Shown here piece after piece: positions 45,594 to 53,169 of a stretch of 64,000 bases of DNA. The notes under the pieces were generated by a model that ran no database searches, was not told the DNA's origin, and saw only the letters and a list, made by a program, of their open reading frames with translations. The stretch's first letter is position 1. Each line of letters opens with the position of its first letter. This stretch comes from Mesorhizobium qingshengii (GTDB lineage: Bacteria; Pseudomonadota; Alphaproteobacteria; Rhizobiales; Rhizobiaceae), in contig NZ_JAPFQA010000005.1 in the NCBI RefSeq assembly GCF_027563465.1, forward strand, positions 186,001 through 250,000, in the 5' to 3' direction. The translations under genes and the position numbers were made by a program.

Positions 45594-46658
45594 TCAATCC
45601 GTCAGCAGGATGATCTCATCGGTATCGCACGAAACCGCGACCGTGTCGCCCGGCCGGACGGTGGCTGTCGCGGGCAGCCTGGCGATGAACTGCAGCGAGG
45701 GGTCTTCGACGGAAGCCGCGAGCACGCGCTTGAAGCTGCCCTGGAAGACGACGTCGCTCACCCTGGCAGTGCCCAGCCTTGCCGTGCCGGCGGTCGCGCC
45801 GAGGACGAGATGCTCCGGCCGGATGGCCAGCGCAACAGCCGAGCCCACTGGCAACGCGCAGGGCAGTGACACTTGCCCAACCGCCGTCGCGACAGCGCTT
45901 GTCCTGTTCTTGGCCTCCGTGACCGTGCCGGCAAGGATCGTGCTTTCGCCCATGAAGGTCGCGGAAAAGCGTGTCGCCGGCCGCGCATAAACGCGCTCGG
46001 GCGGTCCTTCATCCTCGATGCGCCCATCGTTCATCACCACGCAGTGGTCGGCCAGCGCCATCGCCTCTTCCTGGTCGTGGGTGACATGGATGAAAGCGGT
46101 ACCCACGCGCTTCTGGATGGCTTTCAACTCGTCCTGCATTTGCCGGCGCAGCTTGAGGTCGAGTGCGCCGAGCGGCTCGTCGAGCAGCAGCACCGCCGGC
46201 TCGATGACCAGCGCGCGCGCCAGCGCCACGCGCTGCCGCTGGCCGCCGGAAAGCTGGTGCGGCTTCTTGTCGAAAGCGGCGGCGAGGCCAACCAGGGCCA
46301 GAGCCTCGCGCGCCCGCGCGCCGCGTGTGGCCGCGTCCACGCCCTGCATGCGCAAGCCGAAGCCGACATTGCTGCCGACGCTCATATGCGGAAACAGCGC
46401 ATAGTCCTGAAACACCGTCGTCGTCGGCCGCTTTGCCGGCGGCACCGATGTGCAGTCCTCGCCGCGGATGAACACCTTGCCTTCACTCGGGGTGACGAAG
46501 CCGCCCAGAATGGACAGCAGCGTCGTCTTGCCGGATCCGGATGGCCCGAGCAGGATGGTGTAGCTGCCGGGCTCGATCCGCAGCGAGACGTTCTTCAGCA
46601 CCGTCTGCTGGCCGAAGCGATGCGAGACGGAGCTGATGTCGACCAGGGGGGCGGTCAT
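45594..46658 (-). CDS. ABC transporter ATP-binding protein, polyamine/spermidine-putrescine type
   Basis: This 354-residue ATPase drives uptake through the two permeases encoded upstream. The motifs are Walker A in LGPSGSGKTTLLSILGG, the Q-loop in TTVFQDYALFPHM, signature LSGGQRQRVALARAL, Walker B in AVLLLDEPLGALD and the switch His in FIHVTHDQEEAM. A TOBE domain fills about residues 270-354. PotA-like by overall pattern. The start overlaps the preceding permease stop by 4 bases (46655-46658). Confidence 0.94.
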   Translation of the reverse strand: MTAPLVDISSVSHRFGQQTVLKNVSLRIEPGSYTILLGPSGSGKTTLLSILGGFVTPSEGKVFIRGEDCTSVPPAKRPTTTVFQDYALFPHMSVGSNVGFGLRMQGVDAATRGARAREALALVGLAAAFDKKPHQLSGGQRQRVALARALVIEPAVLLLDEPLGALDLKLRRQMQDELKAIQKRVGTAFIHVTHDQEEAMALADHCVVMNDGRIEDEGPPERVYARPATRFSATFMGESTILAGTVTEAKNRTSAVATAVGQVSLPCALPVGSAVALAIRPEHLVLGATAGTARLGTARVSDVVFQGSFKRVLAASVEDPSLQFIARLPATATVRPGDTVAVSCDTDEIILLTD

Positions 46659-47437
46659 GCTTTTCTCCTGCGCAGCAATGTCAGTTCAAACAGCACGACC
46701 AGAATGATGGAGACGGCAAAGACCAGGGAGCCGACCGCATTGGTCTTGGGGTTGAGGCCGGAACGCAGCAGGTTCCAGATTTCCACCGGCAGCGTTGTGT
46801 CGAAGCGCGTCAGCAGGAACGAAATCACGAACTCGTCCCAGGAGAATGTCATCGACAGGAAGAAGCCGGCGAAGATGGCCGGCGCCATGACCGGCACGGT
46901 GATCAGGAGCAGCACCTTCCATTCAGGCGCGCCGAGGTCGCGCGCGGCGCGTTCGATGTTGATCTGGTGGTCGCCCATCTGGCTGTAGATAATGGCGAAG
47001 CAGAGCGGCAGGTTGATCACGACATGGCCGATCCCTGCGGCAAGCAGCGACTTCGGCACGCCGGCCCAATTGAACAGCACCAGGAGCCCCATGCCGATGA
47101 TGAGATAGCTGACCGTCAGCGGCAGGGTGATCAGCCCGCGCAGCAGGCCGGAGCCCGGCAGGACGAAGCGCGCGAAAACCCAGGCGGAGAGGAAGCCGAG
47201 CGTGACGGCGGTGAGCGACGAGATGGACGCCACCAGCAACGAATTGACCAGCGCCGAAGTCAGTCGCGGGTCTGAGAGAACGGCGTCGTACCAGCGCAGC
47301 GACGGGCCGGTGAAGGGCGGGATCGGAAACGACGTCGCCTGCAGCGAGAACAGCACCAGCACGACCACCGGCAGGAAGATGAAGCCGTAGACGGCAAGCG
47401 CATAGAGCCAGGAAGCGACGCGGACGATCTGGCGCAT
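46655..47437 (-). CDS. ABC transporter permease (PotC-like)
   Basis: This 260-residue inner-membrane protein has six predicted helices, starting LYALAVYGFIFLPVVVLVLF. The EAA loop that contacts the ATPase is visible as NIERAARDLGAPEWKVLLLITVP. I start at the ATG at 47437, immediately after the stop of the other permease; the longer frame from 47476 overlaps it. It is the second permease of the heterodimer. Confidence 0.92.
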   Translation of the reverse strand: MRQIVRVASWLYALAVYGFIFLPVVVLVLFSLQATSFPIPPFTGPSLRWYDAVLSDPRLTSALVNSLLVASISSLTAVTLGFLSAWVFARFVLPGSGLLRGLITLPLTVSYLIIGMGLLVLFNWAGVPKSLLAAGIGHVVINLPLCFAIIYSQMGDHQINIERAARDLGAPEWKVLLLITVPVMAPAIFAGFFLSMTFSWDEFVISFLLTRFDTTLPVEIWNLLRSGLNPKTNAVGSLVFAVSIILVVLFELTLLRRRKA

Positions 47438-47438
47438 T

Positions 47439-48326
47439 TCAGGCCCGCTCGATCTTGAGCCAGCGGGCGCAGGCAAGGTAGGCGATGGTGACCACCGCCA
47501 TCAGGATGATCGACAGCGCCGAGGGCAGCGGAAAATCGCCGCGCCGGCCGATCTGCATCATCACCAGTTGCGGCATCAGAAGCTCGTTGTTGCCGCCCAG
47601 GATCTGCGGCGTGATGTAGTCGCCGATGCACAGCACGAAGGTCAGGAAGGCGCCGACCATGATGCCGGGCAAGGTCAGCGGCAGCACGACATGCAGGAAG
47701 GTTCGCACCGGCCCGGCGCCGAGATCGGCGGCGGCCTTGCGGTAGCTCGGGCTCAACTGCTTCAGGTTGGCGAAGATCGTCAGCGTCAGAAGCATGACGA
47801 AGAAATGCACGAAGCCGGTGACGGTGGCGAAACGGGTGTTGGCGAGTTGCACAGGTTCGCTGAACAGGCCGGAGCCTGTCAGCGCGCGGTTGATGACGCC
47901 GTTCTGCGCCAGCACCAGCAGCCAGGAGTAGGAGCGCACGACATAGGAGGTCCAGAACGGCAGCACGGCCAGCATCAGCGCCAGCCGCTGCCAGCGTTCC
48001 GGCACCTGTTCGGCGAGAATCCAGGCGAAGGGATAGGCGAGCAGCACCGAGACCACGGTGACGATCGCCGTCACCTGCAGCGAGTTCTCCATCGCCTGCC
48101 AATAGGAGGGGTTGGTGAAGAACTGGCTGTAGTTCGTCAGCGTGAAGCCGCCGCCCTCATGCGCCGTGAGGCTGGAAAACCCCATGGCGATGAAAGGCAG
48201 GACGAAGAACAGCAACGTCCAGCCGAGCGCCGGCGTGACCAGCGCCCAGGGCAGGGCGCGGCCCGCCCGGGGCAGGGCACGGCCCGCCCGGGGCAGGGCA
48301 CGGCCATTGTTACCAGCGGAACTCAT
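47439..48326 (-). CDS. ABC transporter permease (PotB-like) with N-terminal tandem repeat
   Basis: This 295-residue inner-membrane protein has six predicted helices and an EAA loop (YRKAAADLGAGPVRTFLHVVLP). The cytoplasmic N-terminus contains GRALPRA repeated nearly three times (residues about 8-27), encoded by a 21-base tandem repeat; homologues start directly with the equivalent of LPWALVTPALGW. The real start may therefore lie inside or after the repeat. It is 13 bases downstream of the substrate-binding protein gene. Confidence 0.9.
   Translation of the reverse strand: MSSAGNNGRALPRAGRALPRAGRALPWALVTPALGWTLLFFVLPFIAMGFSSLTAHEGGGFTLTNYSQFFTNPSYWQAMENSLQVTAIVTVVSVLLAYPFAWILAEQVPERWQRLALMLAVLPFWTSYVVRSYSWLLVLAQNGVINRALTGSGLFSEPVQLANTRFATVTGFVHFFVMLLTLTIFANLKQLSPSYRKAAADLGAGPVRTFLHVVLPLTLPGIMVGAFLTFVLCIGDYITPQILGGNNELLMPQLVMMQIGRRGDFPLPSALSIILMAVVTIAYLACARWLKIERA
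48251..48305. repeat. 21-base in-frame tandem repeat in the permease gene
   Basis: Units at 48251-48271, 48272-48292 and a partial one at 48293-48305, differing at one position (GCGCGG vs GCACGG). Each full unit adds seven residues and keeps the frame. Confidence 0.85.
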
Positions 48327-48339
48327 GAGCGGCAGTCGC

Positions 48340-49425
48340 TCACTTCGCCTGCAGCATTTCGGTCCACATGTCCTGCATCTTCTTGTCGAGATCGGCGTTC
48401 GGCGCCGGATAGGCCTGGGCGCGGGCGAGGAAGCCCGGCTGCTCGTCGAAACGCAGGATCTTCTTCTGGTCGTCGGTCAGCGCCGCCTTGGTGTTGGACG
48501 GCATGCCCCAATAGCAGGACGAGGTGGCAAGCCGCGCCTGGCCTTCCGGGCTCATGATGTACTGGATGAATTTCAGCGCCATGTCCTTGTTCTTGGAATC
48601 CTTGAACATGGCCAGCGACTGCGACCACAGCACGGCACCTTCCTTGGGAATGGAGAAGTCCAGCGCCGGGTTCTCCTTGGCCAGGCCCGCCGTCACCCAC
48701 TCGCCGCCGCCGACCAGTATGTCGACCTCGCCGGTGGCGAGCGCCGTCTGGCTGGCGGTCACTTCGCCGACCAGCTTGGCGTTGGCCTTCATCTTGAGAA
48801 GCTCGGCCTTGATGGCCGGCAGGTCGGCTTCGGTCAGGTCAGCCGTTTTCTTGCCGATGGCGAGCGCGGCCATGCCGATGACCGGCAGGTAATAGTCGTA
48901 GATGGCGACCTTGCCCTTGTACTTGTCGCCGGTGAGCGCGGCCATCGACTGCATGTCGGCCGGGTCGACCTTGGTCTTGTTGTAGCCGATCGTGTTGTAG
49001 CCGAACTTTTCGGTGATGCCGTATCGCTTGCCTCCGACGACGGTGGAGCCGTCCATCTTCACCTGCGGAAACAGGTCGGCAACGGGCAATTTGTCTTCCG
49101 GCAGCGGCTCGAACAGGCCTTTCTCGACACCGCGCGGCACGTCGATCGAGTCGATCACCATCACGTCCCAGTCGCCGGGCTGCGACTGCTCTACGATGGC
49201 AAGGCCAGCGCCGGTGCCCTCGAATTCCTTGACGTTGACCTTGACGTTGTTGGCCTCCTCGAAAGGCTGCAGCAAGGCCGGATCGGAGTGGTCGCACCAG
49301 ATCAGCGCATTGAGATCGGCGGCCTGGGCGCCCGTCGCGAGCAGCAGTGCCGCAGCGGCGCACGCGGCGTGCAGATGGCTCTTCAGGATGGAAAGCGGAT
49401 TCCTGGATTCGGATTTCATGGACAT
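48340..49425 (-). CDS. extracellular polyamine-type substrate-binding protein
   Basis: This 361-residue periplasmic binding protein (family 1, PotD-like) has a signal peptide (HAACAAAALLLATGAQAA). The mature lobe begins DLNALIWCDHSDPALLQPFE, with GVEKGLFEPLPEDKLP and the C-terminal LDKKMQDMWTEML. The ligand is unknown; polyamine-like amines are only the family default. GGGAGAA fixes the start at 49425; the longer frame from 49566 runs into the regulatory region. It is the first gene of the five-gene operon. Confidence 0.91.
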   Translation of the reverse strand: MSMKSESRNPLSILKSHLHAACAAAALLLATGAQAADLNALIWCDHSDPALLQPFEEANNVKVNVKEFEGTGAGLAIVEQSQPGDWDVMVIDSIDVPRGVEKGLFEPLPEDKLPVADLFPQVKMDGSTVVGGKRYGITEKFGYNTIGYNKTKVDPADMQSMAALTGDKYKGKVAIYDYYLPVIGMAALAIGKKTADLTEADLPAIKAELLKMKANAKLVGEVTASQTALATGEVDILVGGGEWVTAGLAKENPALDFSIPKEGAVLWSQSLAMFKDSKNKDMALKFIQYIMSPEGQARLATSSCYWGMPSNTKAALTDDQKKILRFDEQPGFLARAQAYPAPNADLDKKMQDMWTEMLQAK

Positions 49426-49462
49426 CGAGTGTTCTCCCTTGCCTTTGTGGCTTCTTGCAAAA

Positions 49463-49492
49463 AATTGAACCAATTCTAAAATTGAGTCAATT
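49463..49492. promoter_or_regulatory. two matching inverted repeats, probable TetR operators
   Basis: AATTG-AAC-CAATT (49463-49475) and AATTG-AGT-CAATT (49480-49492) are the same inverted repeat with 3-base centres, 17 bases apart. They lie in the 91-base gap between the divergent TetR gene and the transporter operon, so they could control both. Confidence 0.7.
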
Positions 49493-49516
49493 CTGTTTTT
49501 ATGGCAAGAGGCTTTC

Positions 49517-50131
49517 ATGAGCGGATTGCGGGCAAGGCAAAAGGCGGACCGGCACAGGCGCATCATCGAGGCGGCGGCGGAGCTGTTCCGCGAGGCCGGC
49601 TATGAAGGCGCCAAGATCGAGGCGATCGCGGCCCAGGCCGAGGTCTCGGTCGGCACCATCTACAATTACTACCAGAATAAGGGTGACATCCTCGGCGCCA
49701 TCGTCTCGCTGGAGGTCAACGAGGTGCTCAATGCCGGGCGCGGCGTCGTCGCCAACCCGCCGGCCAATGTCGGCGACGCGCTGGATACGCTGCTCGGCAT
49801 CTATATCGAACATTCGCTGCACTATCTCAGCAAGGAGATGTGGCGGCAGGCGATGGCGATCTCGACGCAACTGCCCGACGGCCCGTTCGGCCAGGCCTAC
49901 ACCGCGCTCGACCGCTCATTGACCGAACAGATCCGCGCGCTGATCGCCCGCCTGCAGGCGATCGGCCTTGTGAAGCAGGATATCGACGGACAGGCGCTCG
50001 GCGAACTGATCTTCAACAACATGAACATGATGTTCATCGAATTCGTGAAACGCGACGAGGCCAAGATACCGGAGCTACGCGCAGCGATACGGCGGCAGAA
50101 CCGGATACTGGTGGCGGCGATCGGGGTGTGA
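49517..50131 (+). CDS. TetR/AcrR-family transcriptional regulator
   Basis: This 204-residue repressor-type protein has an N-terminal HTH (ADRHRRIIEAAAELFREAGY, IAAQAEVSVGTIYNYYQNKGDIL) and a variable ligand-binding domain. It is divergent from the polyamine-type ABC operon, and the paired inverted repeats between them are its likely binding sites. It probably represses both until the transported ligand, or a product of the MBL hydrolase, is bound (inference). Confidence 0.92.
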   Translation: MSGLRARQKADRHRRIIEAAAELFREAGYEGAKIEAIAAQAEVSVGTIYNYYQNKGDILGAIVSLEVNEVLNAGRGVVANPPANVGDALDTLLGIYIEHSLHYLSKEMWRQAMAISTQLPDGPFGQAYTALDRSLTEQIRALIARLQAIGLVKQDIDGQALGELIFNNMNMMFIEFVKRDEAKIPELRAAIRRQNRILVAAIGV

Positions 50132-50257
50132 GGGAGTCAGGAGCAGACAGGAGAAATCGTCGCTTCAGCATCAGGCATCGTTTCACACGAGGCTCACTCT
50201 TGAGTTGAGCTTGAAATCTGATACAATCTAAAGGGGTATAAAAGCGGGGAGGGGTAA

Positions 50258-50824
50258 ATGGGAACGTTTTCAATCTGGCATTGGGCGATAGTGCTGCTGT
50301 TGATCGGCGTGCCTGTCTTCTTTGCTGTTCGATCAGCCGCGAAGCCGTCACAGACTCCCGAGGCTCTTGTGGGCTTCGGCGGCTGGCTGATGTTGCTGGC
50401 GATCGGTCAGGCATTGTCGCCGCTGCGCACACTCGCCGACTTTGCCAATTCAGCCGACAGCTACCAGCAACTTATGACCCTCCCAAATGGGCCGCTGGCG
50501 GGGTATGGCGAGGTCGCTCTCAATCTGGCATTTCTGGTGCTTCAGTTGGTTGTGCTGGTTGCGATGCTGCGACGAAGCCATCGTTTCCCACGGTTGTTTC
50601 TGTGCCAGTGGTTTGCGATCCCTGTCGTGTTTATCCTGGACACCATCTGGATTTCGTCAATTCTGGGGGTCCCGCTGAACCAGGTGCTCGCAGGCGATGC
50701 GCTGGTGGCTCCCATAGCCTCCTTCGTGGTGACCGGCGTCTGGGTCGCCTATGTCTATAAGTCGGTCAGGGTGAGGAACACGTTCGACAGGGCGAGCGCA
50801 TCTGGACAAGTTGCGAGCGCCTGA
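50258..50824 (+). CDS. DUF2569-like membrane protein
   Basis: This 188-residue protein has four or five hydrophobic segments (IWHWAIVLLLIGVPVFFAV, the GFGGWLMLLAIGQAL block, LNLAFLVLQLVVLVAML, PVVFILDTIWISSILG and a C-terminal one). GGWLMLLAIG followed by later segments fits DUF2569. The function is unknown. GGGGAGGGG precedes the ATG. The upstream 126 bases are richer in A+T than their surroundings. Confidence 0.78.
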   Translation: MGTFSIWHWAIVLLLIGVPVFFAVRSAAKPSQTPEALVGFGGWLMLLAIGQALSPLRTLADFANSADSYQQLMTLPNGPLAGYGEVALNLAFLVLQLVVLVAMLRRSHRFPRLFLCQWFAIPVVFILDTIWISSILGVPLNQVLAGDALVAPIASFVVTGVWVAYVYKSVRVRNTFDRASASGQVASA

Positions 50825-50866
50825 AAGAGGCGTCCGCAGTCCAAATATTCGCGTATTTGATTTTGC

Positions 50867-50942
50867 TGGTGCCCCCGGACGGAATCGAACCGCCGACCTT
50901 CGGTTTACAAAACCGCTGCTCTACCAGCTGAGCTACAAGGGC
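50867..50942 (-). tRNA. tRNA-Thr (anticodon TGT)
   Basis: Minus strand, 76 nt including an encoded CCA. The acceptor arm GCCCTTG pairs with CGGGGGC, the D-arm is GCTC..GAGC, the anticodon loop TTTGTAA gives TGT, and the T-arm is GGCGG-TTCGATT-CCGTC. The closing 27-43 pair of the anticodon stem is G.A; the rest of the cloverleaf is regular, so I call it functional. Confidence 0.96.
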
Positions 50943-50956
50943 ACGGCGCTCCGGTT

Positions 50957-50984
50957 AGCATATTTGTTGCGCCAGTAAAGACAA
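50957..50984 (-). promoter_or_regulatory. predicted promoter of tRNA-Thr
   Basis: On the minus strand TTGTCT (plus 50979-50984) and TATGCT (plus 50957-50962), with a 16-base spacer, lie 15 bases upstream of the tRNA 5' end. Confidence 0.55.
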
Positions 50985-51100
50985 AACTCCGTTTTCGGTT
51001 ACCCGCCGTGGTGGATGGCGGAGCGAATGCGCATGCTGAAATCCGCAAACCGGCTTCCTACATATAAGGAAGGTGCAATCGCTTCGAACCGGGGTGTCGC

Positions 51101-51268
51101 ATGATCAGATTTGTCATCATTCTCCCTATCGTCGTCATCGGCTGGATGCTGCTGGTGAAGCTCATCAACGATGTGAAGAAGGCCAATGTCGACTGGACCG
51201 GCGTGACCACCATCATCGGCTTCATCGCGCTCGCCTTCTGGCTTCGCCATATCACTGGTATGGGGTGA
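51101..51268 (+). CDS. two-helix small membrane protein
   Basis: A 55-codon frame starts at the ATG at 51101. Two hydrophobic segments (FVIILPIVVIGWMLLVKLI and TTIIGFIALAFWL) flank a short polar stretch (NDVKKANVDWTG). Composition and codon use look like a real protein. A GGGG sequence lies shortly upstream. The function is unknown. A GGGAATA repeat tract begins directly after the stop. Confidence 0.65.
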   Translation: MIRFVIILPIVVIGWMLLVKLINDVKKANVDWTGVTTIIGFIALAFWLRHITGMG

Positions 51269-51272
51269 GAGA

Positions 51273-51311
51273 GGGAATAGGGAATAGGGAATAGGGAATA
51301 GGGAATAGGGA
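51273..51311. repeat. heptanucleotide GGGAATA tandem repeat
   Basis: Five exact head-to-tail copies of GGGAATA (51273-51307) plus GGGA. It starts 5 bases after the stop of the small membrane protein gene. It is a simple-sequence repeat prone to length change. Confidence 0.95.
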
Positions 51312-51424
51312 GCGGACACTCCGGTGTTCCTGCCTTTCGCTGCTCGCCTGGGCACGAGGCCGTGCCACAAGAAATCCCCCTCGACCTTTCGAACCTTTCC
51401 TCCCGCCGCGCCGACTGATCTCCA

Positions 51425-51443
51425 GAGGCGAATGGGTCGCCTC
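51425..51443 (+). promoter_or_regulatory. leader hairpin upstream of the His-rich protein gene
   Basis: GAGGCGA (51425-51431) pairs with TCGCCTC (51437-51443). The same hairpin, at the same distance from the start codon (23 against 24 bases), precedes the paralogous gene at 51872. Further upstream both share TTCGAACCTTTC. Confidence 0.5.
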
Positions 51444-51466
51444 GATCAAGGATCCAGGAGATCATC

Positions 51467-51658
51467 ATGTTCAAGCGCACTCTGACATCAGGCCTCGTCG
51501 CCATTTTCGTCGCCACCGGCGCGCTCGCCGGCACCGTCCAGTCGTCCTCGGCTCACGGCTTCCATCACCACCATCATCATCACCATTTCAAGCAGCATTG
51601 GTGGTGGCACCACAACCATCATCACCACGGCCATGGCAAGGTGATCATTTTCCTTTGA
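51467..51658 (+). CDS. histidine-rich secreted small protein
   Basis: This 63-residue protein has a signal peptide (MFKRTLTSGLVAIFVATGAL..SSAHG) and a mature part of about 33 residues that is nearly half histidine, with eight His in a row and HHNHHHHGHG later, plus WWW. Such a peptide should bind Ni, Cu, Zn or Co tightly in the periplasm, but no metal gene is nearby. AGGAGA precedes the ATG. The first 30 residues and the leader are nearly copied in the next gene (51872). Confidence 0.8.
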   Translation: MFKRTLTSGLVAIFVATGALAGTVQSSSAHGFHHHHHHHHFKQHWWWHHNHHHHGHGKVIIFL

Positions 51659-51678
51659 TGGAGGGACCCCATTCTCCC

Positions 51679-51706
51679 AAAAAGGGCGGCTTCGGTCGCC
51701 CTTTTT
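51679..51706 (+). terminator. terminator of the His-rich protein gene
   Basis: AAAAAGGGCG (51679-51688), an 8-base loop, CGCCCTTTTT (51697-51706). Confidence 0.88.
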
Positions 51707-51828
51707 CGCGTTTGATGCGTCCTTCGCGATCGATGGGGCGACGTTGGAAATGTCGGGCGGGAAGGTCGCTCCAAAAAAATCAGAAAAAGATTCGAACCTT
51801 TCTCTTCGCGGCAACGACAGATGATCAA

Positions 51829-51847
51829 GAGGCGGATGGATCGCCTC
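51829..51847 (+). promoter_or_regulatory. leader hairpin upstream of the BA14K-like gene
   Basis: GAGGCG (51829-51834) pairs with CGCCTC (51842-51847); it corresponds to the hairpin at 51425-51443. The loop and closing bases differ but the stem is kept. Confidence 0.5.
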
Positions 51848-51871
51848 GGTCAACGAAGCAAGGAGATCGTC

Positions 51872-52177
51872 ATGTTCAAGCGCACACTCGTTTCCGGCCT
51901 CATCGCCACCACCGTCGCCGCCACCACGTTGGTCGGCACCGTCCAGCCTTCGTCGGCTCATTCGCATCACCACGACCTCGGCATTGGCATCGCCGCCGGC
52001 GTCGGCGGGTTTGTCCTGGGCAGCCTGCTCGCCCAGCAGCAGCCGCGCACCGTCTATGTCGACGAAGACGGCGGCTCCTGGCACGTCCGCCGCTGCTTCG
52101 ATCGCTATTCGAGCTACGACCCGGACTCCGATACCTACATCGGCTACGACGGCTATCGCCACTACTGCCGGCTTTGA
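51872..52177 (+). CDS. BA14K-like secreted small protein
   Basis: This 101-residue protein has the same signal peptide type as its upstream neighbour (MFKRTLVSGLIATTVAATTL). It continues with SHHHDLGIGIAAGVGGFVLGSLL and ends in a BA14K-type motif, CFDRYSSYDPDSDTYIGYDG..HYC. BA14K proteins are cell-surface antigens of Rhizobiales with unclear function. AGGAGA lies before the ATG at 51872; the frame from 51821 is a back-extension through the leader hairpin. Confidence 0.82.
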   Translation: MFKRTLVSGLIATTVAATTLVGTVQPSSAHSHHHDLGIGIAAGVGGFVLGSLLAQQQPRTVYVDEDGGSWHVRRCFDRYSSYDPDSDTYIGYDGYRHYCRL

Positions 52178-52203
52178 GCGGAGGGGCGCCAACACAGGAA
52201 ACA

Positions 52204-52230
52204 GGGGCTGTACGCAGCCCCTTTTCTTTC
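52204..52230 (+). terminator. terminator of the BA14K-like gene
   Basis: GGGGCTG (52204-52210), loop TACG, CAGCCCC (52215-52221), then TTTTCTTTC. Confidence 0.88.
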
Positions 52231-52253
52231 GTTTGAACGCCTGAAAACCGCGT

Positions 52254-52688
52254 TCAGAGATCAGCCTTCGGATTGGAGTCCCGGATCGCCAATCCGGCCG
52301 CACGGCAGGTGTCGCCAATGAGGAGGCTCGTCTTCGGCGACTCGTCACCTATCGCGACGAGCTCGAAGGTACTTCCCGCATCTGGATAAATCTTGGCGGC
52401 GAAAGGTTCTTCAGTTCCATAGCCGCCGGAAGATTTCTTGACGATGACATGGCCGCAGACCACGATCTGCTGGCGGCCGCCGAGGGTCCGCTCGCCGGCA
52501 AGCATCGTTCCGAACTTGGTGGACGCAGGGTCCTGTAGCCGCTGACGAATGCCGGTCGTGACGATCTCCTCCAAGGCGAGCGAGATCGGGATGGGGTTCA
52601 CGCGCTGGTCGCCGGGATCGGGTTTGGGCGCTGTCGTTACGCATCCGCAAAGTGAAGCGGCAAGCAGAAGCTGAGCCGTATTCCTCAT
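52254..52688 (-). CDS. putative lipoprotein of unknown function
   Basis: This 144-residue protein has a lipoprotein signal (TAQLLLAASLCGC, lipobox ASLCGC) and a mature domain with IRQRLQDPASTKFGTMLAGE and QIVVCGHVIVKKSSGGYG. Two more Cys (VVCGHV and GDTCRAAG) may pair. The pattern resembles uncharacterised rhizobial lipoproteins. The start at 52688 follows AAAGGG; the longer frame from 52724 is not needed. Confidence 0.72.
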   Translation of the reverse strand: MRNTAQLLLAASLCGCVTTAPKPDPGDQRVNPIPISLALEEIVTTGIRQRLQDPASTKFGTMLAGERTLGGRQQIVVCGHVIVKKSSGGYGTEEPFAAKIYPDAGSTFELVAIGDESPKTSLLIGDTCRAAGLAIRDSNPKADL

Positions 52689-52809
52689 TCGTGCCCTTTC
52701 GCATGCATTCGAACGCCACGGCAAGACGGTGAAATCCCATGTAGCGGGCGCTATACGGCGATTTCCGGAGCGTCTAGTCTATCCCGATGGCCAACTGACG
52801 GAGGGTGGC

Positions 52810-53169
52810 TTGGACAATCAGGACCCGAAGGACGACCTGATCGAGACGGTTTTCCGCAACGGCACCGTCACCACTGTCGGCATCCTGCTGGCGTTTTCAC
52901 TGGGCTTCATCACCCATTGGGCCGCCAACCCGATCCCGTGGCAGACCTACCATCTTGTCGCCGTCCTGCCGATCCTGGTCGGCATCGCCTTGCAGATGCG
53001 GGCGCTGTCGTTGCTGCTCGCCGTAAAATCCTTGCAGCGGCGCGTCTATGAACGCGCCAACCGTATCTTCATCGCCGGCCTCGTCTTCACCGCCTGCGGA
53101 GTAGGGCTGGCGATTCTGCTGGATTTCTTCGATATTGCGACAAAGAGCGCGCTGCCCGGGGCAGGTTGA
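52810..53169 (+). CDS. three-helix membrane protein
   Basis: This 119-residue protein has three hydrophobic segments (VTTVGILLAFSLGFITHWA, LVAVLPILVGIALQM, IFIAGLVFTACGVGLAILLDF). I start at the TTG at 52810, preceded by GGAGGG at close spacing, not at the ATG at 52729, whose added residues are hydrophilic and unlike a membrane leader. The function is unknown. It ends directly against the convergent IclR gene. Confidence 0.68.
   Translation: MDNQDPKDDLIETVFRNGTVTTVGILLAFSLGFITHWAANPIPWQTYHLVAVLPILVGIALQMRALSLLLAVKSLQRRVYERANRIFIAGLVFTACGVGLAILLDFFDIATKSALPGAG

Noticed and set aside
50867..50942. tRNA-Thr as a decayed tRNA because of a G.A pair in the anticodon stem
   Set aside because: All other stems, the loops and CCA are intact and a promoter is visible; a single mismatch at the 27-43 position is tolerable.
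51273..51311. GGGAATA tract as a CRISPR array
   Set aside because: The copies are directly adjacent 7-mers without spacers; no cas genes are present.
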